A DNA stretch of 64,000 nucleotides, from positions 1 through 64,000 of the forward strand of contig NZ_CAKKMF010000006.1 in assembly GCF_918697925.1 (NCBI RefSeq). The letters run 5' to 3'. Positions 24,456 to 33,177 of this stretch are shown in pieces. The translations under genes and the position numbers were made by a program. Source of the DNA: Arthrobacter sp. Bi26 (GTDB taxonomy: Bacteria > Actinomycetota > Actinomycetes > Actinomycetales > Micrococcaceae). The notes under the pieces are model-generated. The model was given only the letters and a program-made list of their open reading frames with translations, had not been told where the DNA came from and did no database searches. How positions within the stretch are numbered: the stretch's first letter is position 1; the number at the start of each line of letters is the position of its first letter.

Positions 24456-24794
24456 ATGTCCAAGTTCGTCTTCATCTACCACGCCCCGATGACCCCCGCC
24501 GAGGCCGCGCCGCCCGCACCGGAGGACATGGCAGCCGCCATGGAACAGTGGAACGCGTGGGCCGCTAAAGTCGGCAACGGACTGATCGACTTCGGAACGC
24601 CCCTGGCCAACGGCGTCCGCGTTTCCGCCGGCGGAGCCACGGCACCGAGCCAGCGCGAGGTCGCCGGATACAGCATCATCGAGGCCGAAAACCTTGAGGC
24701 GGCCGTCGAACTCGCCAAGCAGCACCCGCACCTGAACATGCCCGGCGGCTGTGAAATCGAGGTTCACGAGGCCCAGCAGATCCCCGGGATGTAG
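24456..24794 (+). CDS. YciI-related (YCII/DGPF) protein
   Basis: 112 residues. FVFIYHAPMTPAEAAPPAPEDMAAAMEQWNAW and the mid part TAPSQREVAGYSIIEAENLEAAVELAKQHPHL follow the YCII ferredoxin-like family. Members have a possible His-Asp active pair but no firm reaction. It is the last gene of the ArsR-fusion-YciI operon, 45 bases after the previous stop with GGAAAGCAGGAA upstream, and a strong hairpin terminator follows. Confidence 0.82.
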   Translation: MSKFVFIYHAPMTPAEAAPPAPEDMAAAMEQWNAWAAKVGNGLIDFGTPLANGVRVSAGGATAPSQREVAGYSIIEAENLEAAVELAKQHPHLNMPGGCEIEVHEAQQIPGM

Positions 24795-24821
24795 CAGCGG
24801 CTCGACCCGATGCTCGTGGCC

Positions 24822-24854
24822 TGTTCGCCGTTGCCCAAACGGCAGCGGCGAACA
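24822..24854 (+). terminator. Intrinsic terminator of the ArsR operon
   Basis: TGTTCGCCGTTGCC (24822-24835) pairs with GGCAGCGGCGAACA (24841-24854) with one G-T wobble across a 5-base loop, followed by CGCTTTAACC. Confidence 0.75.
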
Positions 24855-24946
24855 CGCTTTAACCGGCCCCGGACCATCCTCCGTGGCTGTGGCCGGAGCG
24901 CCGGAGCAAGGCGGCCTGCCGCCGCTTTCCACTCTGGCCTCGTGGT

Positions 24947-25861
24947 CTAGAGATAGTCGCTAGCTCGTTCGCGGGCGATTTCCAACAGGGTGGAGTGGAA
25001 GGCCACCTCGGCCGGGGCGTAGACCTTGTCCTCGCGCTGCGCCAGCAGTATCCGCCGCAGCGGGGCGGCGGAACCCAGGCTCAGCACCTTCACGTCGGGA
25101 TGCTGAAGTGCCACGGCGGTCTTGGGCACCATGGCCACGCCCATCCCCACACTGACCATGGCCTGGGCCTCCTGGTAGTCGTTGGCCAGGAAGGCAATCT
25201 GCGGTTCGAATCCGGTGTCGTGGGCGGAACGCTGCAGAACCTCCACTACGGGGTGGGCCTCGGCGCGAACGATCCAGGACTCGTTGCGCAGGTCCTCCAT
25301 GCTTACCTGCTCACGGTCGGCGAGTGGGTGGCTGCGGGCCACCAGGATCACGGTGCTCTCCCGGAAGACTTCGGTTACGCGGATGGAGTCGTCCCGGAAC
25401 GGATTCCATGGGTAGTCCCAGAGCAGGCACAGCCCCGTGACCCCGGACTGCAGATCTGCCACGAGTTCATCGAAGCGGGCGCTGCGCAAGGAGAGACTGA
25501 TGGCCGGGTACCGCTTCTTGAAGGTCCGGATAACGACGGGCAGGAAGGACCCTGCCAGTGTAGGAAAGGTGCCCACGGTCAGGGAACCGCGTTTGAGGCC
25601 GGCAATCTGGCCCAGGTCGGACCGTGCTGCCTGCATCTGCCAGACGATCTTGCGGGCGTGGCCGGCCAGCACCTGGCCGGCCTCGGTGGGCACCACCCCG
25701 CGGGAGCGGCGGGTAAGGAGCGGCTGCCCCACTTCTTGTTCGAGCTTTCGCAACTGCTGGGAGACGGCCGAGGGCGTGTACATCATGAGCTCGGCCGCGG
25801 CGGTGATCGAGCCCTGCTCCACCACCTCCAGCAGTAGCGCCAGCCGCCTTATGTCGAACAA
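24947..25861 (-). CDS. LysR-type transcriptional regulator
   Basis: 304 residues from TTG 25861, which has a GAAGG site 8 bases before it and gives the standard LysR opening FDIRRLALLLEVVEQGSITAAAELMMYTPSAVSQQLRKLE. The frame is open to 26071, but the extra 70 residues do not fit the family. Residues 90-300 form the periplasmic-binding-like effector domain. It is divergent from prpF, so it should activate the prpF-matC genes in response to their substrate. Confidence 0.88.
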   Translation of the reverse strand: MFDIRRLALLLEVVEQGSITAAAELMMYTPSAVSQQLRKLEQEVGQPLLTRRSRGVVPTEAGQVLAGHARKIVWQMQAARSDLGQIAGLKRGSLTVGTFPTLAGSFLPVVIRTFKKRYPAISLSLRSARFDELVADLQSGVTGLCLLWDYPWNPFRDDSIRVTEVFRESTVILVARSHPLADREQVSMEDLRNESWIVRAEAHPVVEVLQRSAHDTGFEPQIAFLANDYQEAQAMVSVGMGVAMVPKTAVALQHPDVKVLSLGSAAPLRRILLAQREDKVYAPAEVAFHSTLLEIARERASDYL

Positions 25862-26125
25862 GCCCTGACCTTCGTCGTTAAGCAACGCTTCACCCTTCTC
25901 CGAATTTGGTTCATTCCCTATCAGGATGTGGCCTCCGCTCAGCCTATCGGAGCTAATCCGGCCAAGGGAGGCTGGAAGGACGGGAATTGATCTTCCCGGG
26001 CTCAATGAATGAAGCAATTCTAAATCCCCCCACAAAAATCCAACATTGTCTAAAGATGTGATCTGGCTCAATCTTTTTACAGATCCTCATCTAAATCTGA
26101 GGCACGAGGAGAAACGGGAAAAATC

Positions 26126-27244
26126 ATGGAGATCGAAGCCCGATGGATGCGCGGAGGCACCAGTAAATGCTGGGTGTTCGATGCGGAGCATCTTCAGGAG
26201 GGCGGCACCAGCCTGGATGTGCTGCTGCCGCGGCTGTTCGGCAGCCCGGACCCCCGCCAGATCGACGGCGTCGGCGGGGCGACATCGACGACCAGCAAGG
26301 CCGTGATCCTGCACCGGCCCGTCAGCGACGACGTTGACGTTGAGTACACCTTTGCCCAGGTGGGTATCGAAGAGGCCTCGGTGGACTGGGGCAGCAATTG
26401 CGGGAACGGTTCGGCAGTGGTGGGACTGTACGCCATCGAGAGGGGATGGGTGATCCCCACCGCAGACGTCACCCGGATCGTCACCCGCAACACCAACACC
26501 AACCAAATCATCGTCCAGCGGGTGGCCACCCCGGCCGGAGCCCTGGCATCGGTTCCGGAGGCCCAGATGCCCGGCGTGCCCTTCCCTGGCTACGCGGTGG
26601 GGCTCGGCTTCCAAGACCCTGCCGGCAAGACCACCGGTGCGCTGTTGCCCACGGGCGCGGCCACCGACACCATCACGGCAGGCGGAACCCGTTGGACCGT
26701 GTCAATGGTCGACGCCGGAGCCCCCGTGGTGATGGTCCGCGCCGAGGAGCTGGGCCTGGACCCGGCCAGGTACGACAGCTGGCGCGCCGGGGTGGAGCTG
26801 CAGCTGGATACGCTGGAGCAGATCCGGAGGCAGGCAGCGGTGCGGATGGGGCTGGTCCCCACGGCAGCCGAAGCGGCCCGGGCCATCCCGAAGCTCGCCA
26901 TCGTAGCCGCGCCAGCGTTGGCCGGCCCCGGTGCCGACGCCAGCGTCATGATGCTCTCCATGGGCAAGCTCCATCCGGCGCTGGCCATCACAGGCAGCAT
27001 TGCCCTGACCTTGGCCGCCCGCACCGCCGGCACCGTGCTGCACACCATCACGGGCGACACCTTGGGGAGGACGCTCCGGCTCCGCACCCCCGCCGGGGTG
27101 ATCGAGACGTGGAGCGAGGAGCACGACGCGACGCTCCTCGTAGGCGTCGACCGCACCGCCCGCACCATCGCCACAACCATCATCCATCTCCCCGAGGTTC
27201 CCGGCAGCGCCGTCGCTGCCTCCCTCGCGGGAGCCACCCGCTGA
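26126..27244 (+). CDS. prpF: PrpF family isomerase (aconitate/oxalomesaconate-type)
   Basis: 372 residues. The N-terminus ARWMRGGTSKCWVFDAEHL and the motif DWGSNCGNGSAVVGLYAIE are the PrpF marks: a diaminopimelate-epimerase-like fold with a Cys (in SNCGNGS) and a Lys (in GGTSK) at the active site. Characterised relatives isomerise trans- to cis-aconitate, 2-methylaconitate, or tautomerise 4-oxalomesaconate. No 2-methylcitrate genes are near, so propionate use is not implied. GAGGAG site before ATG 26126; followed 10 bases later by the carrier gene. Confidence 0.88.
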   Translation: MEIEARWMRGGTSKCWVFDAEHLQEGGTSLDVLLPRLFGSPDPRQIDGVGGATSTTSKAVILHRPVSDDVDVEYTFAQVGIEEASVDWGSNCGNGSAVVGLYAIERGWVIPTADVTRIVTRNTNTNQIIVQRVATPAGALASVPEAQMPGVPFPGYAVGLGFQDPAGKTTGALLPTGAATDTITAGGTRWTVSMVDAGAPVVMVRAEELGLDPARYDSWRAGVELQLDTLEQIRRQAAVRMGLVPTAAEAARAIPKLAIVAAPALAGPGADASVMMLSMGKLHPALAITGSIALTLAARTAGTVLHTITGDTLGRTLRLRTPAGVIETWSEEHDATLLVGVDRTARTIATTIIHLPEVPGSAVAASLAGATR

Positions 27245-27254
27245 GGAGGCCATC

Positions 27255-28703
27255 ATGACCAAGACTGAGCACCGCACCGCTGTCGCTGCGGACGAGACCC
27301 GGGGCAAAGAGGCCCCGAGTCCAACCCGTCGCCGCCGTATCCTACTGGTGGCGGTGGGCGCCGGTTTCGCGATCCTGGCTTTGATTGCCCTCGTGCTGGG
27401 GGGTGATATCTTCAACCCCTCGGCCACCCCGCAACCGGAGCACTCCATGACCGCTGTCCAAATCATCCCGCTCGTCATCCTCGTCATAATGTTCATCGTC
27501 GCCACGAAATGGCCGCTGAACATCGGCGTGATGGGGCTGGTCGCCTCCTTCGGCGTCGGCTATTTCATGCTCGGAATGACGGACAAACAGATCCTCGAAG
27601 AGTTCCCGGCCAGCATCGTCCTGACGATCATCGGAGTCACCTACTTCTTCAGCATGGCCCAGAGGAACGGCACCATCGACATCATTGTCCAGACCTGCGT
27701 GCGCCTCGTCAGGGGCAAGACGATGCTGCTGCCCTGGGTGTTCTTCCTGATCGCTGCTGCGCTCACGTCACTGGGCACGTTCTCGCCGGCCGCCGTCGCG
27801 CTGCTGGCGCCTGCTGCCATCGGATTCGCCTACGAGTCCCGGATCCATCCTGTACTGATGGGCGCGTTCATCATCAACGGAGCCCACGCCGGCGGCTTTT
27901 CCCCGCTGTCCGTGGCCGGCGTGCTGGTGCACGACATCGCCCTCAAGAACGGATTTCCCATTTCCCAGGGCGCACTCTTCATTGCAAGCTTCGCCCTGAA
28001 TCTCATTCTCTCTGTGCTCACCATCGTCCTGTTCGCCCTCCTGGGCAGGCTGCGCGACGGCGAAGGCGGCCAGCATGCCGACGTCGACACCGCCCGCACC
28101 AGCCGCCCCCGCGGGCAGCAGATCCTCACGCTGGCACTGATCGCGGTGATGCTCGTGTGCACCCTGGGCTTCCACATGCCGATCGGATTTGTCGCACTCT
28201 CCGCCGGACTTCTGCTGGCCCTGGTCAACATCAAGGAACACCAAACGTTCATCGGTGGCGTCTCTTGGTCCACGGTCCTGCTGGTGGCGGGCATGATCAC
28301 GTATGTCTCCCTGCTCCAGCACGTTGGCGTCATCGACACCCTCGCCGAGCAGGCGCTGGCACTGGGTGCACCACTGCTGGTGGCACTGGTCCTCTGCTAC
28401 GTCATTGGCGTCGGCTCAGCCTTCGCCTCCTCCACGGCGTTGCTGACCGCGTTCATTCCCTTGGCCGGTCCGCTCCTGGCTACCAGTTCGCTGAGCGCCT
28501 CCGGCACGGTCGCGGCGCTGGCGATCGCTGCCACAGTGGTGGATGTCTCGCCCTTCTCCACCGACGGTGCGCTGGTGGTCGCCAACGCCCGCGGGAACGA
28601 CCGGCAGCGCGTCTACCGGCAGCTGATGGCCTATGCAGGCGGCGTGGTTCTGGTGGCTCCCGCCCTCGCCTGGGTCCTGCTTGTACCCACCGGCGTCATG
28701 TAA
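27255..28703 (+). CDS. MatC-type (SLC13-like) di/tricarboxylate permease
   Basis: 482 residues, about 12 hydrophobic helices. After a 30-residue basic cytoplasmic start there is the MatC N-terminal pattern (WPLNIGVMGLVASFGVGYFM), and a pore segment GTFSPAAVALLAPAAIGF. Relatives take up malonate or C4-dicarboxylates. GAGGAGG site before ATG 27255, 10 bases after prpF. Together with PrpF and the LysR gene this reads as a module for uptake and isomerisation of an unsaturated tricarboxylate or dicarboxylate; the substrate is inferred only. Confidence 0.85.
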   Translation: MTKTEHRTAVAADETRGKEAPSPTRRRRILLVAVGAGFAILALIALVLGGDIFNPSATPQPEHSMTAVQIIPLVILVIMFIVATKWPLNIGVMGLVASFGVGYFMLGMTDKQILEEFPASIVLTIIGVTYFFSMAQRNGTIDIIVQTCVRLVRGKTMLLPWVFFLIAAALTSLGTFSPAAVALLAPAAIGFAYESRIHPVLMGAFIINGAHAGGFSPLSVAGVLVHDIALKNGFPISQGALFIASFALNLILSVLTIVLFALLGRLRDGEGGQHADVDTARTSRPRGQQILTLALIAVMLVCTLGFHMPIGFVALSAGLLLALVNIKEHQTFIGGVSWSTVLLVAGMITYVSLLQHVGVIDTLAEQALALGAPLLVALVLCYVIGVGSAFASSTALLTAFIPLAGPLLATSSLSASGTVAALAIAATVVDVSPFSTDGALVVANARGNDRQRVYRQLMAYAGGVVLVAPALAWVLLVPTGVM

Positions 28704-28811
28704 CCGGTCCCGCCACGGCGATTCCGCATGGCTAACAGCGAGGCAGCTACCTCAAGGACCACGCTGAATTGAATAAACGGCCCGGACATATTGAGTCCGC
28801 CGGCACCAGAC

Positions 28812-28879
28812 CGCAGTGGGGCGGCGAATGATGATCACCGGGATCATCGCCTATTCGCAACGCGCGCCGCCCCACTGCG
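28812..28879. repeat. Nested inverted repeat, 15-base outer arms
   Basis: CGCAGTGGGGCGGCG (28812-28826) is exactly complementary to 28865-28879. The 38 bases between them contain a second pair GATGATC/GATCATC around ACCGG, and a GCGAAT/ATTCGC pair that competes with the outer arm. It can fold into a long hairpin and may be the prpF-matC terminator or a mobile repeat of the REP/MITE kind. Confidence 0.65.
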
Positions 28880-29123
28880 CTGACCCCAGAAGAGCAACCG
28901 CAGGACCTGGGCCCAGACCGTTCAGCCCGGCTCGCAGAGCCTTTTAGCTTTCGCTTCCTGGCGAGGAACAAAATCCAACTGCAGAAGCCCTGCCGGGCCC
29001 AAGCAGGCAGAGTTCGGCGGTGTGAATCGCAGTGGTCAGTGGCGGTGTTGTTGCAGCGCTACATGGCAGCCCCGGCGCCCGTAAGCCGATGCGCTTGTGG
29101 GGGTACCTTCGATCCAATCGCCC

Positions 29124-29170
29124 CCGCCTAGCCGGTACCCGGTGCCGGGTGCCGGGTGCCGGCTAGGCGG
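29124..29170. repeat. 19-base inverted repeat with GTGCCGG direct repeats
   Basis: CCGCCTAGCCGGTACCCGG (29124-29142) pairs with 29152-29170 with one wobble. The loop and right arm contain three tandem GTGCCGG units. It lies 163 bases before the iminopeptidase gene. Confidence 0.6.
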
Positions 29171-29332
29171 CCGAACGTCCGAAGGCGCTGCGTCCAGGCC
29201 TGAAGGGAAGGCCCGCGCTGGGATTCTAGGGAACTCGGCCGTGATGTCGCATGAGGCGGTTCGCGAGAACGGCTCATCAGAAAGGCGCCGCTGGCGGGTG
29301 CAAATCAGTGCACTTGCAATACTGTGTAGCGA

Positions 29333-30283
29333 GTGACGGACGAGCCAACAAATAGCGGCTGGGTGAACGTTCCCCATGCCAGAATCTACTGGGAATCGAC
29401 CGGTGAGCCCTCCGGCGTTCCGGTCCTCTACCTTCATGGCGGCCCCGGCGGTTCCCTCGGTAAGGGCGGGTACCGCAAACGACACGACCACACCCGCTTT
29501 AGGATCATCGGGCTGGATCAACGAGGGTGCGGCAAGAGCACTCCGACGGTCCAGGAGGATCTCGACCACCTATCCGAGAACACCACGCAGGCCTTGATCG
29601 AAGACATTGAGGCGGTGCGCGAGTTCCTCGGTATCGAAAGGTGGATCGTCACCGGTGTTTCCTGGGGCAGCACGCTCGCTCTCGCTTATTCCCTCAGTTA
29701 CCCCGGCCGGGTCCTCGGCATCGCTCTCGTAGCCGTGACATCAACTAGCCGCGACGAGGTCCGATGGATCACTGAAGACGTCGGACGCGTCTTCCCTGAA
29801 GCGTGGAACGAGTTCTCCGAGGCATCCAGCGCAAACCCGGGCGAGCGGGTGGTCGAGGCTTACGCCCGGCGGCTGGCTGGGGAAGACCGCGACGACGCCA
29901 GACGAGCCGCCTTATCCTGGGAGCGCTGGGAATCCACGCATGTATCCTTGGACCCCAACTGGGTGCCCGGCGCGTTGTTCGAGAATGAGCGAGAGCGGAT
30001 GACGTTCGCCCTTCTGGTTTCGCACTACTGGGCCAACGACGGATTCCTGACCAACGGGCAGAAAATCATCCCCCGGATTCACGAGCTCAACGGCATCCCC
30101 GGTTACCTCATCCACGGCCGGCGAGACATTAGTGGACCTGCTGCAACCGCATGGCAGCTGCAACGGAGATGGCAATCAAGCCAGCTTGTCATTATCGAAG
30201 ACGAGGGACACGGCGGCCCTGCATCCATGGCGGCATTGTCAGAAGCAGTCGAAGAAATTGCTGCCATGATAACCACCGCCTAG
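29333..30283 (+). CDS. pip: Proline iminopeptidase (S33 alpha/beta hydrolase)
   Basis: 316 residues. The oxyanion motif HGGPGGS appears near residue 35, LDQRGCGKS in the following strand, the nucleophile in GVSWGSTLALAYS, an Asp in IHGRRDISGP and the His in EDEGHGGP. These are the S33 family marks; such enzymes release N-terminal proline from peptides in the cytoplasm. GTG 29333 is the start, with no strong ribosome binding site. The stop overlaps by 3 bases the stop of a convergent transporter remnant. Confidence 0.85.
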   Translation: MTDEPTNSGWVNVPHARIYWESTGEPSGVPVLYLHGGPGGSLGKGGYRKRHDHTRFRIIGLDQRGCGKSTPTVQEDLDHLSENTTQALIEDIEAVREFLGIERWIVTGVSWGSTLALAYSLSYPGRVLGIALVAVTSTSRDEVRWITEDVGRVFPEAWNEFSEASSANPGERVVEAYARRLAGEDRDDARRAALSWERWESTHVSLDPNWVPGALFENERERMTFALLVSHYWANDGFLTNGQKIIPRIHELNGIPGYLIHGRRDISGPAATAWQLQRRWQSSQLVIIEDEGHGGPASMAALSEAVEEIAAMITTA

Positions 30284-30471
30284 GGAATGAGCGCTTCGTC
30301 GTCGGAAAGTTGTTGGACTTCGATCCGCGCGTCTCTGAACCTGGAGAACAGAAGCACGAGGGAGGCCAGGAGGAGGAAGGCGGCGGCGGACCAGAGCGCG
30401 GAATCGGTACCCGCGACGGTGGCTATGACGCCGCCCAAGGGGGCTCCGATGACGATCATTCCGCGGTTCAC
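30280..30471 (-). pseudogene. MFS transporter remnant (C-terminal end only)
   Basis: The minus frame reads NRGMIVIGAPLGGVIATVAG, then a helix LWSAAAFLLLASLVLLF and a hydrophilic tail ending at 30280. This is the final two helices and tail of a major-facilitator exporter. Upstream on the minus strand the reading frame breaks and no further transporter sequence can be followed, so about 350 residues are missing. It shares its stop region with the convergent iminopeptidase gene. Confidence 0.6.
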
Positions 30472-30630
30472 CGAACGCCACTGATGAGCTGATGGGTGTT
30501 TGCCGCTCGCTCAGCGGGTTGGCGAGGGTGCGCATGAGGGTGACGTCCCCGGTCCTCGCGGCACGCCGGACGAGCGAGACCGCCATGATCGGGGCGAAGT
30601 TGCAGCACCAAAGCCACTGCCGGTCGGCGT

Positions 30631-30927
30631 TCAGGAGCAAGTTCTTAGGAAGCTCGTGGCACCAGGCCGTTCATGGAAGGTCACGGTGTGGCCGCTGTCG
30701 TCACGGAAGACCGCGCTTTGGCCCGCCACGGTGATGGTGCCTGACTGGTAGGGGTTGCCCCAGCCTGTAGGGGGATTGCCGTGGCTGCCGTCCAGCGGCC
30801 GCGCGGCGGCGAAGAATGTGTCCTGCACTCTCGCCTCATAGATGCCGCCGGGAGCGCAACATTCGGCCACATCCCCAGGAAATCTTTCGTCCCATGTACG
30901 ACGGCGGCGCGATGCCGGCTCCGTCAC
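30631..30927 (-). pseudogene. Conserved-looking C-terminal fragment of unknown protein
   Basis: A minus-strand frame of 98 codons. Its latter part (FPGDVAECCAPGGIYEARVQ, then GSHGNPPTGWGNPYQSGTI and SAVFRDDSGHTVTFHERPG) has the composition and pattern of a folded beta-rich protein, whereas its first dozen residues are arginine-rich and lack a signal or ribosome binding site. It is probably the end of a larger protein whose start was lost. I do not recognise the family. Confidence 0.35.
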
Positions 30928-31142
30928 GCGCGGTCGCCGGGCGTCACCGAGACTTCACAGCGCGGGGTCCGGCGGGGCGCGGAGGCGTCCCGGGATGGCC
31001 TCTGATGACCGCGTGAGTCTGCCCTGTTACGGACTGCGTCCGATTGGGTAGCGAGTGGCGTCCGTGGCTGTTTTCGTCGCCGGATTACGCGCGGTTTCGT
31101 CGGGTGTCGCGGCACCTGCCGGCTCGGATTCAACTCTGTTCT

Positions 31143-31181
31143 GATGGTGGACACGGTCCGGTAACCCCGGTCCGCACCATC
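31143..31181 (+). promoter_or_regulatory. Hairpin in the leader of the organosulfur operon
   Basis: GATGGTG (31143-31149) pairs with CACCATC (31175-31181), with partly complementary CGGTCCGG/CCGGTCCG inside, 20 bases before the substrate-binding protein ATG. It may control or simply precede the operon; it does not match a riboswitch I know. Confidence 0.4.
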
Positions 31182-31201
31182 GAATCCAGAAAGAATCCGC
31201 T

Positions 31202-32257
31202 ATGAAAAACCGACTCTTACCCGCAGGACTTTTCCCCACCTTGGGCGTTGCTGCCGCCCTGGCGGTCTCGCTGGTGGTATCCGGTTGCGGCGGCCCTGCG
31301 AGCGCCCAGTCCTCGGCCGGAAATGCCCCTGGGACGCCCGAGGTGACCGAACTCCGCTACGAGGGCTGGGCCAACAGCGTCACGTTGCCGGAGCTGGCCG
31401 AGGACCTCGGTTACCTAGGCGATGTGAAGCTGAACTGGGTAGGCAACACCATCAGCGGGCCGGCGAGCATCCAATCAGCCGCGACAGGAGCCACCGACTT
31501 TGGCGGCGCCTTCTCGGGTGCCGTGGTGAAGCTCATCGAAGCCGGCGCACCGGTGACTGCGGTGATCAATTACTACGGCGAGGACGAGAAGACGTTCAAC
31601 GGCTTCTATGTCACCCAGGAGAGCCCCATCCGGTCGCCACGGGATCTGATCGGCAAGAAGGTTGCGGTCAACACCTTGGGCGCCCATGCGGACGCCGTGA
31701 TCAATAGCTACCTGAAGAAGAACGGTCTGTCGCAGGAGGAGATCAAGCAGGTTCAACTCGTCGTCGTTCCGCCCAATGACACCGAGGAGGCCATCCGCCG
31801 CGGACAGGTCGACGTCGGGTCGCTCGGCGGAGTGCTGCAGGATAACGCTGTCGCCAATGGCGGCCTGCGGTCCCTGTTCAACGACTTCGAGCTCTTTGGA
31901 ACCTTCGCTGGAGGCCAATACGTTCTGCGCAAGGACTTCGTCGAAAAGAACCCGGAAACCGCGAGGATCTTTACCACCGGTGTGGCCAAGGCCATCGAAT
32001 GGGAACGCAGTACGCCCCGCGACGAGGTGATCGCACGGTTTACGAGCATCATCAACAAGCGCCAGCGTTCTGAAAGTACCGCGGCCCTGAAGTACTGGAA
32101 GAGCGTCGGTGTCCCGTCCAAGGGCGCCATCAGCGATCAGGACTTCACCCGCTGGTCAGCGTGGCTGAACGACACCGGAATCGTGTCCGGCGACATCACC
32201 CCCTCCAAGTACTACACCAACGACTTCAACGACCTGCTGAAGGGGGCGGCATCGTGA
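31202..32257 (+). CDS. ABC transporter substrate-binding lipoprotein (sulfonate/sulfate ester type)
   Basis: 351 residues. Signal peptide with lipobox VVSGC, Cys29 the lipid anchor. The mature part (ELRYEGWANSVTLPELAEDLGYL, then GATDFGGAFSGAVVKLIEAGAPVTAVI) is of the SsuA/TauA/NrtA type that binds small anions outside the membrane. AAAGAA-type leader, ATG 31202. It is the first gene of a five-gene unit with tight overlaps; the downstream oxygenases point to an alkyl sulfate or sulfonate as ligand. Confidence 0.88.
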   Translation: MKNRLLPAGLFPTLGVAAALAVSLVVSGCGGPASAQSSAGNAPGTPEVTELRYEGWANSVTLPELAEDLGYLGDVKLNWVGNTISGPASIQSAATGATDFGGAFSGAVVKLIEAGAPVTAVINYYGEDEKTFNGFYVTQESPIRSPRDLIGKKVAVNTLGAHADAVINSYLKKNGLSQEEIKQVQLVVVPPNDTEEAIRRGQVDVGSLGGVLQDNAVANGGLRSLFNDFELFGTFAGGQYVLRKDFVEKNPETARIFTTGVAKAIEWERSTPRDEVIARFTSIINKRQRSESTAALKYWKSVGVPSKGAISDQDFTRWSAWLNDTGIVSGDITPSKYYTNDFNDLLKGAAS

Positions 32258-33177
32258 CCCGTGCTACCGGCCAGGCGCCGAAAATCAGCCTCCGGGACGT
32301 CGGGAAACAGTTCACTGTCCGGCCCAGCAAGGACCAGCCGGAGGGCACCACCCTGACGGCGCTGGAGGGCATCACCCTGGACGTCGCCGCGGGCGAGTTC
32401 ATCACTCTGGTCGGTCCGAGCGGATCCGGCAAGACCACCCTCCTGGACCTCCTTGCCGGGCTCACCCGGCCGGACACCGGCCAGGTGCTGGTGGACGGCA
32501 AGGAGGTGACCGGACCCGGCCGCGACCGTGCCGTCGTGTTCCAGCAGTACGCACTCTTTCCGTGGCGCACCGCGGCCGCCAACGTCGCCTTCGGCCTCGA
32601 AGGGCCCGGCAGCGACGGGCGCCGGCTCAGCCGCAAGGAACGTACCGACAAGGCCCGCCACTATCTGGAGCTCGTTGGCCTGTCCGGCTTCGAGGACCGG
32701 TATCCCCATGAGCTCTCCGGGGGCATGAAGCAGCGCGTTGCCATCGCCCGGAGCCTCGCGTACGAACCCGACGTCCTGCTCATGGATGAACCGTTCGCGG
32801 CGCTGGATGCCCAGACCCGGGAACAGCTCCAGGAGGAACTCCTGCGCATCTGGCGGTCCACGGGCAAGACCATCATCTTCATCACGCACGGCATCGACGA
32901 AGCCGTATACCTGGGCCAGCGGGTGGCCGTGCTCAGTTCCCGCCCCGGCCGGCTCAAGCAGATTGTCGACATTGACCTGGGGGAGCGGAGCGGTGACGGC
33001 GACGTCCGTTCCGACGCCGTCTTCGTCGAACACCGCCACCAAGTCTGGTCCCTGCTGCACGACGAAGTCCGGAAGGCCCAGGAAGCCGGGCACGCCAAAA
33101 TCCGGCCCGACGGGTCAGCACCCGACGAGGCACCCCAACTCAGCAAGGGACAGCTCAGCAAGGGAAGGGCAGCCTGA
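32254..33177 (+). CDS. ABC transporter ATP-binding protein (sulfonate/sulfate ester type)
   Basis: 307 residues from GTG 32254, which overlaps the previous stop (GTGA). Walker A GPSGSGKTT at 54-62, Q-loop FQQYALFPW, signature LSGGMKQRVAIARSL, Walker B LLMDEPFAALD and switch His in FITHGIDEAVYL. It powers import together with the next gene. The layout SBP-ATPase-permease with the ATPase second is the SsuABC/TauABC order variant. The C-terminal tail is rich in charged residues and longer than in SsuB. Confidence 0.92.
   Translation: MTRATGQAPKISLRDVGKQFTVRPSKDQPEGTTLTALEGITLDVAAGEFITLVGPSGSGKTTLLDLLAGLTRPDTGQVLVDGKEVTGPGRDRAVVFQQYALFPWRTAAANVAFGLEGPGSDGRRLSRKERTDKARHYLELVGLSGFEDRYPHELSGGMKQRVAIARSLAYEPDVLLMDEPFAALDAQTREQLQEELLRIWRSTGKTIIFITHGIDEAVYLGQRVAVLSSRPGRLKQIVDIDLGERSGDGDVRSDAVFVEHRHQVWSLLHDEVRKAQEAGHAKIRPDGSAPDEAPQLSKGQLSKGRAA

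Larger units (their letters stand above)
28704..29332. other. Gene-free stretch with two strong inverted repeats
   Basis: 629 bases with no believable gene. It holds the nested palindrome at 28812-28879 and the 19-base hairpin at 29124-29170, plus a small GGCTC/GAGCC hairpin followed by TTTT near 28934. Confidence 0.5.

Noticed and set aside
30990..31201. Possible SAM or other riboswitch before the substrate-binding protein gene
   Set aside because: A hairpin exists but I cannot match the conserved core of any riboswitch class I know.
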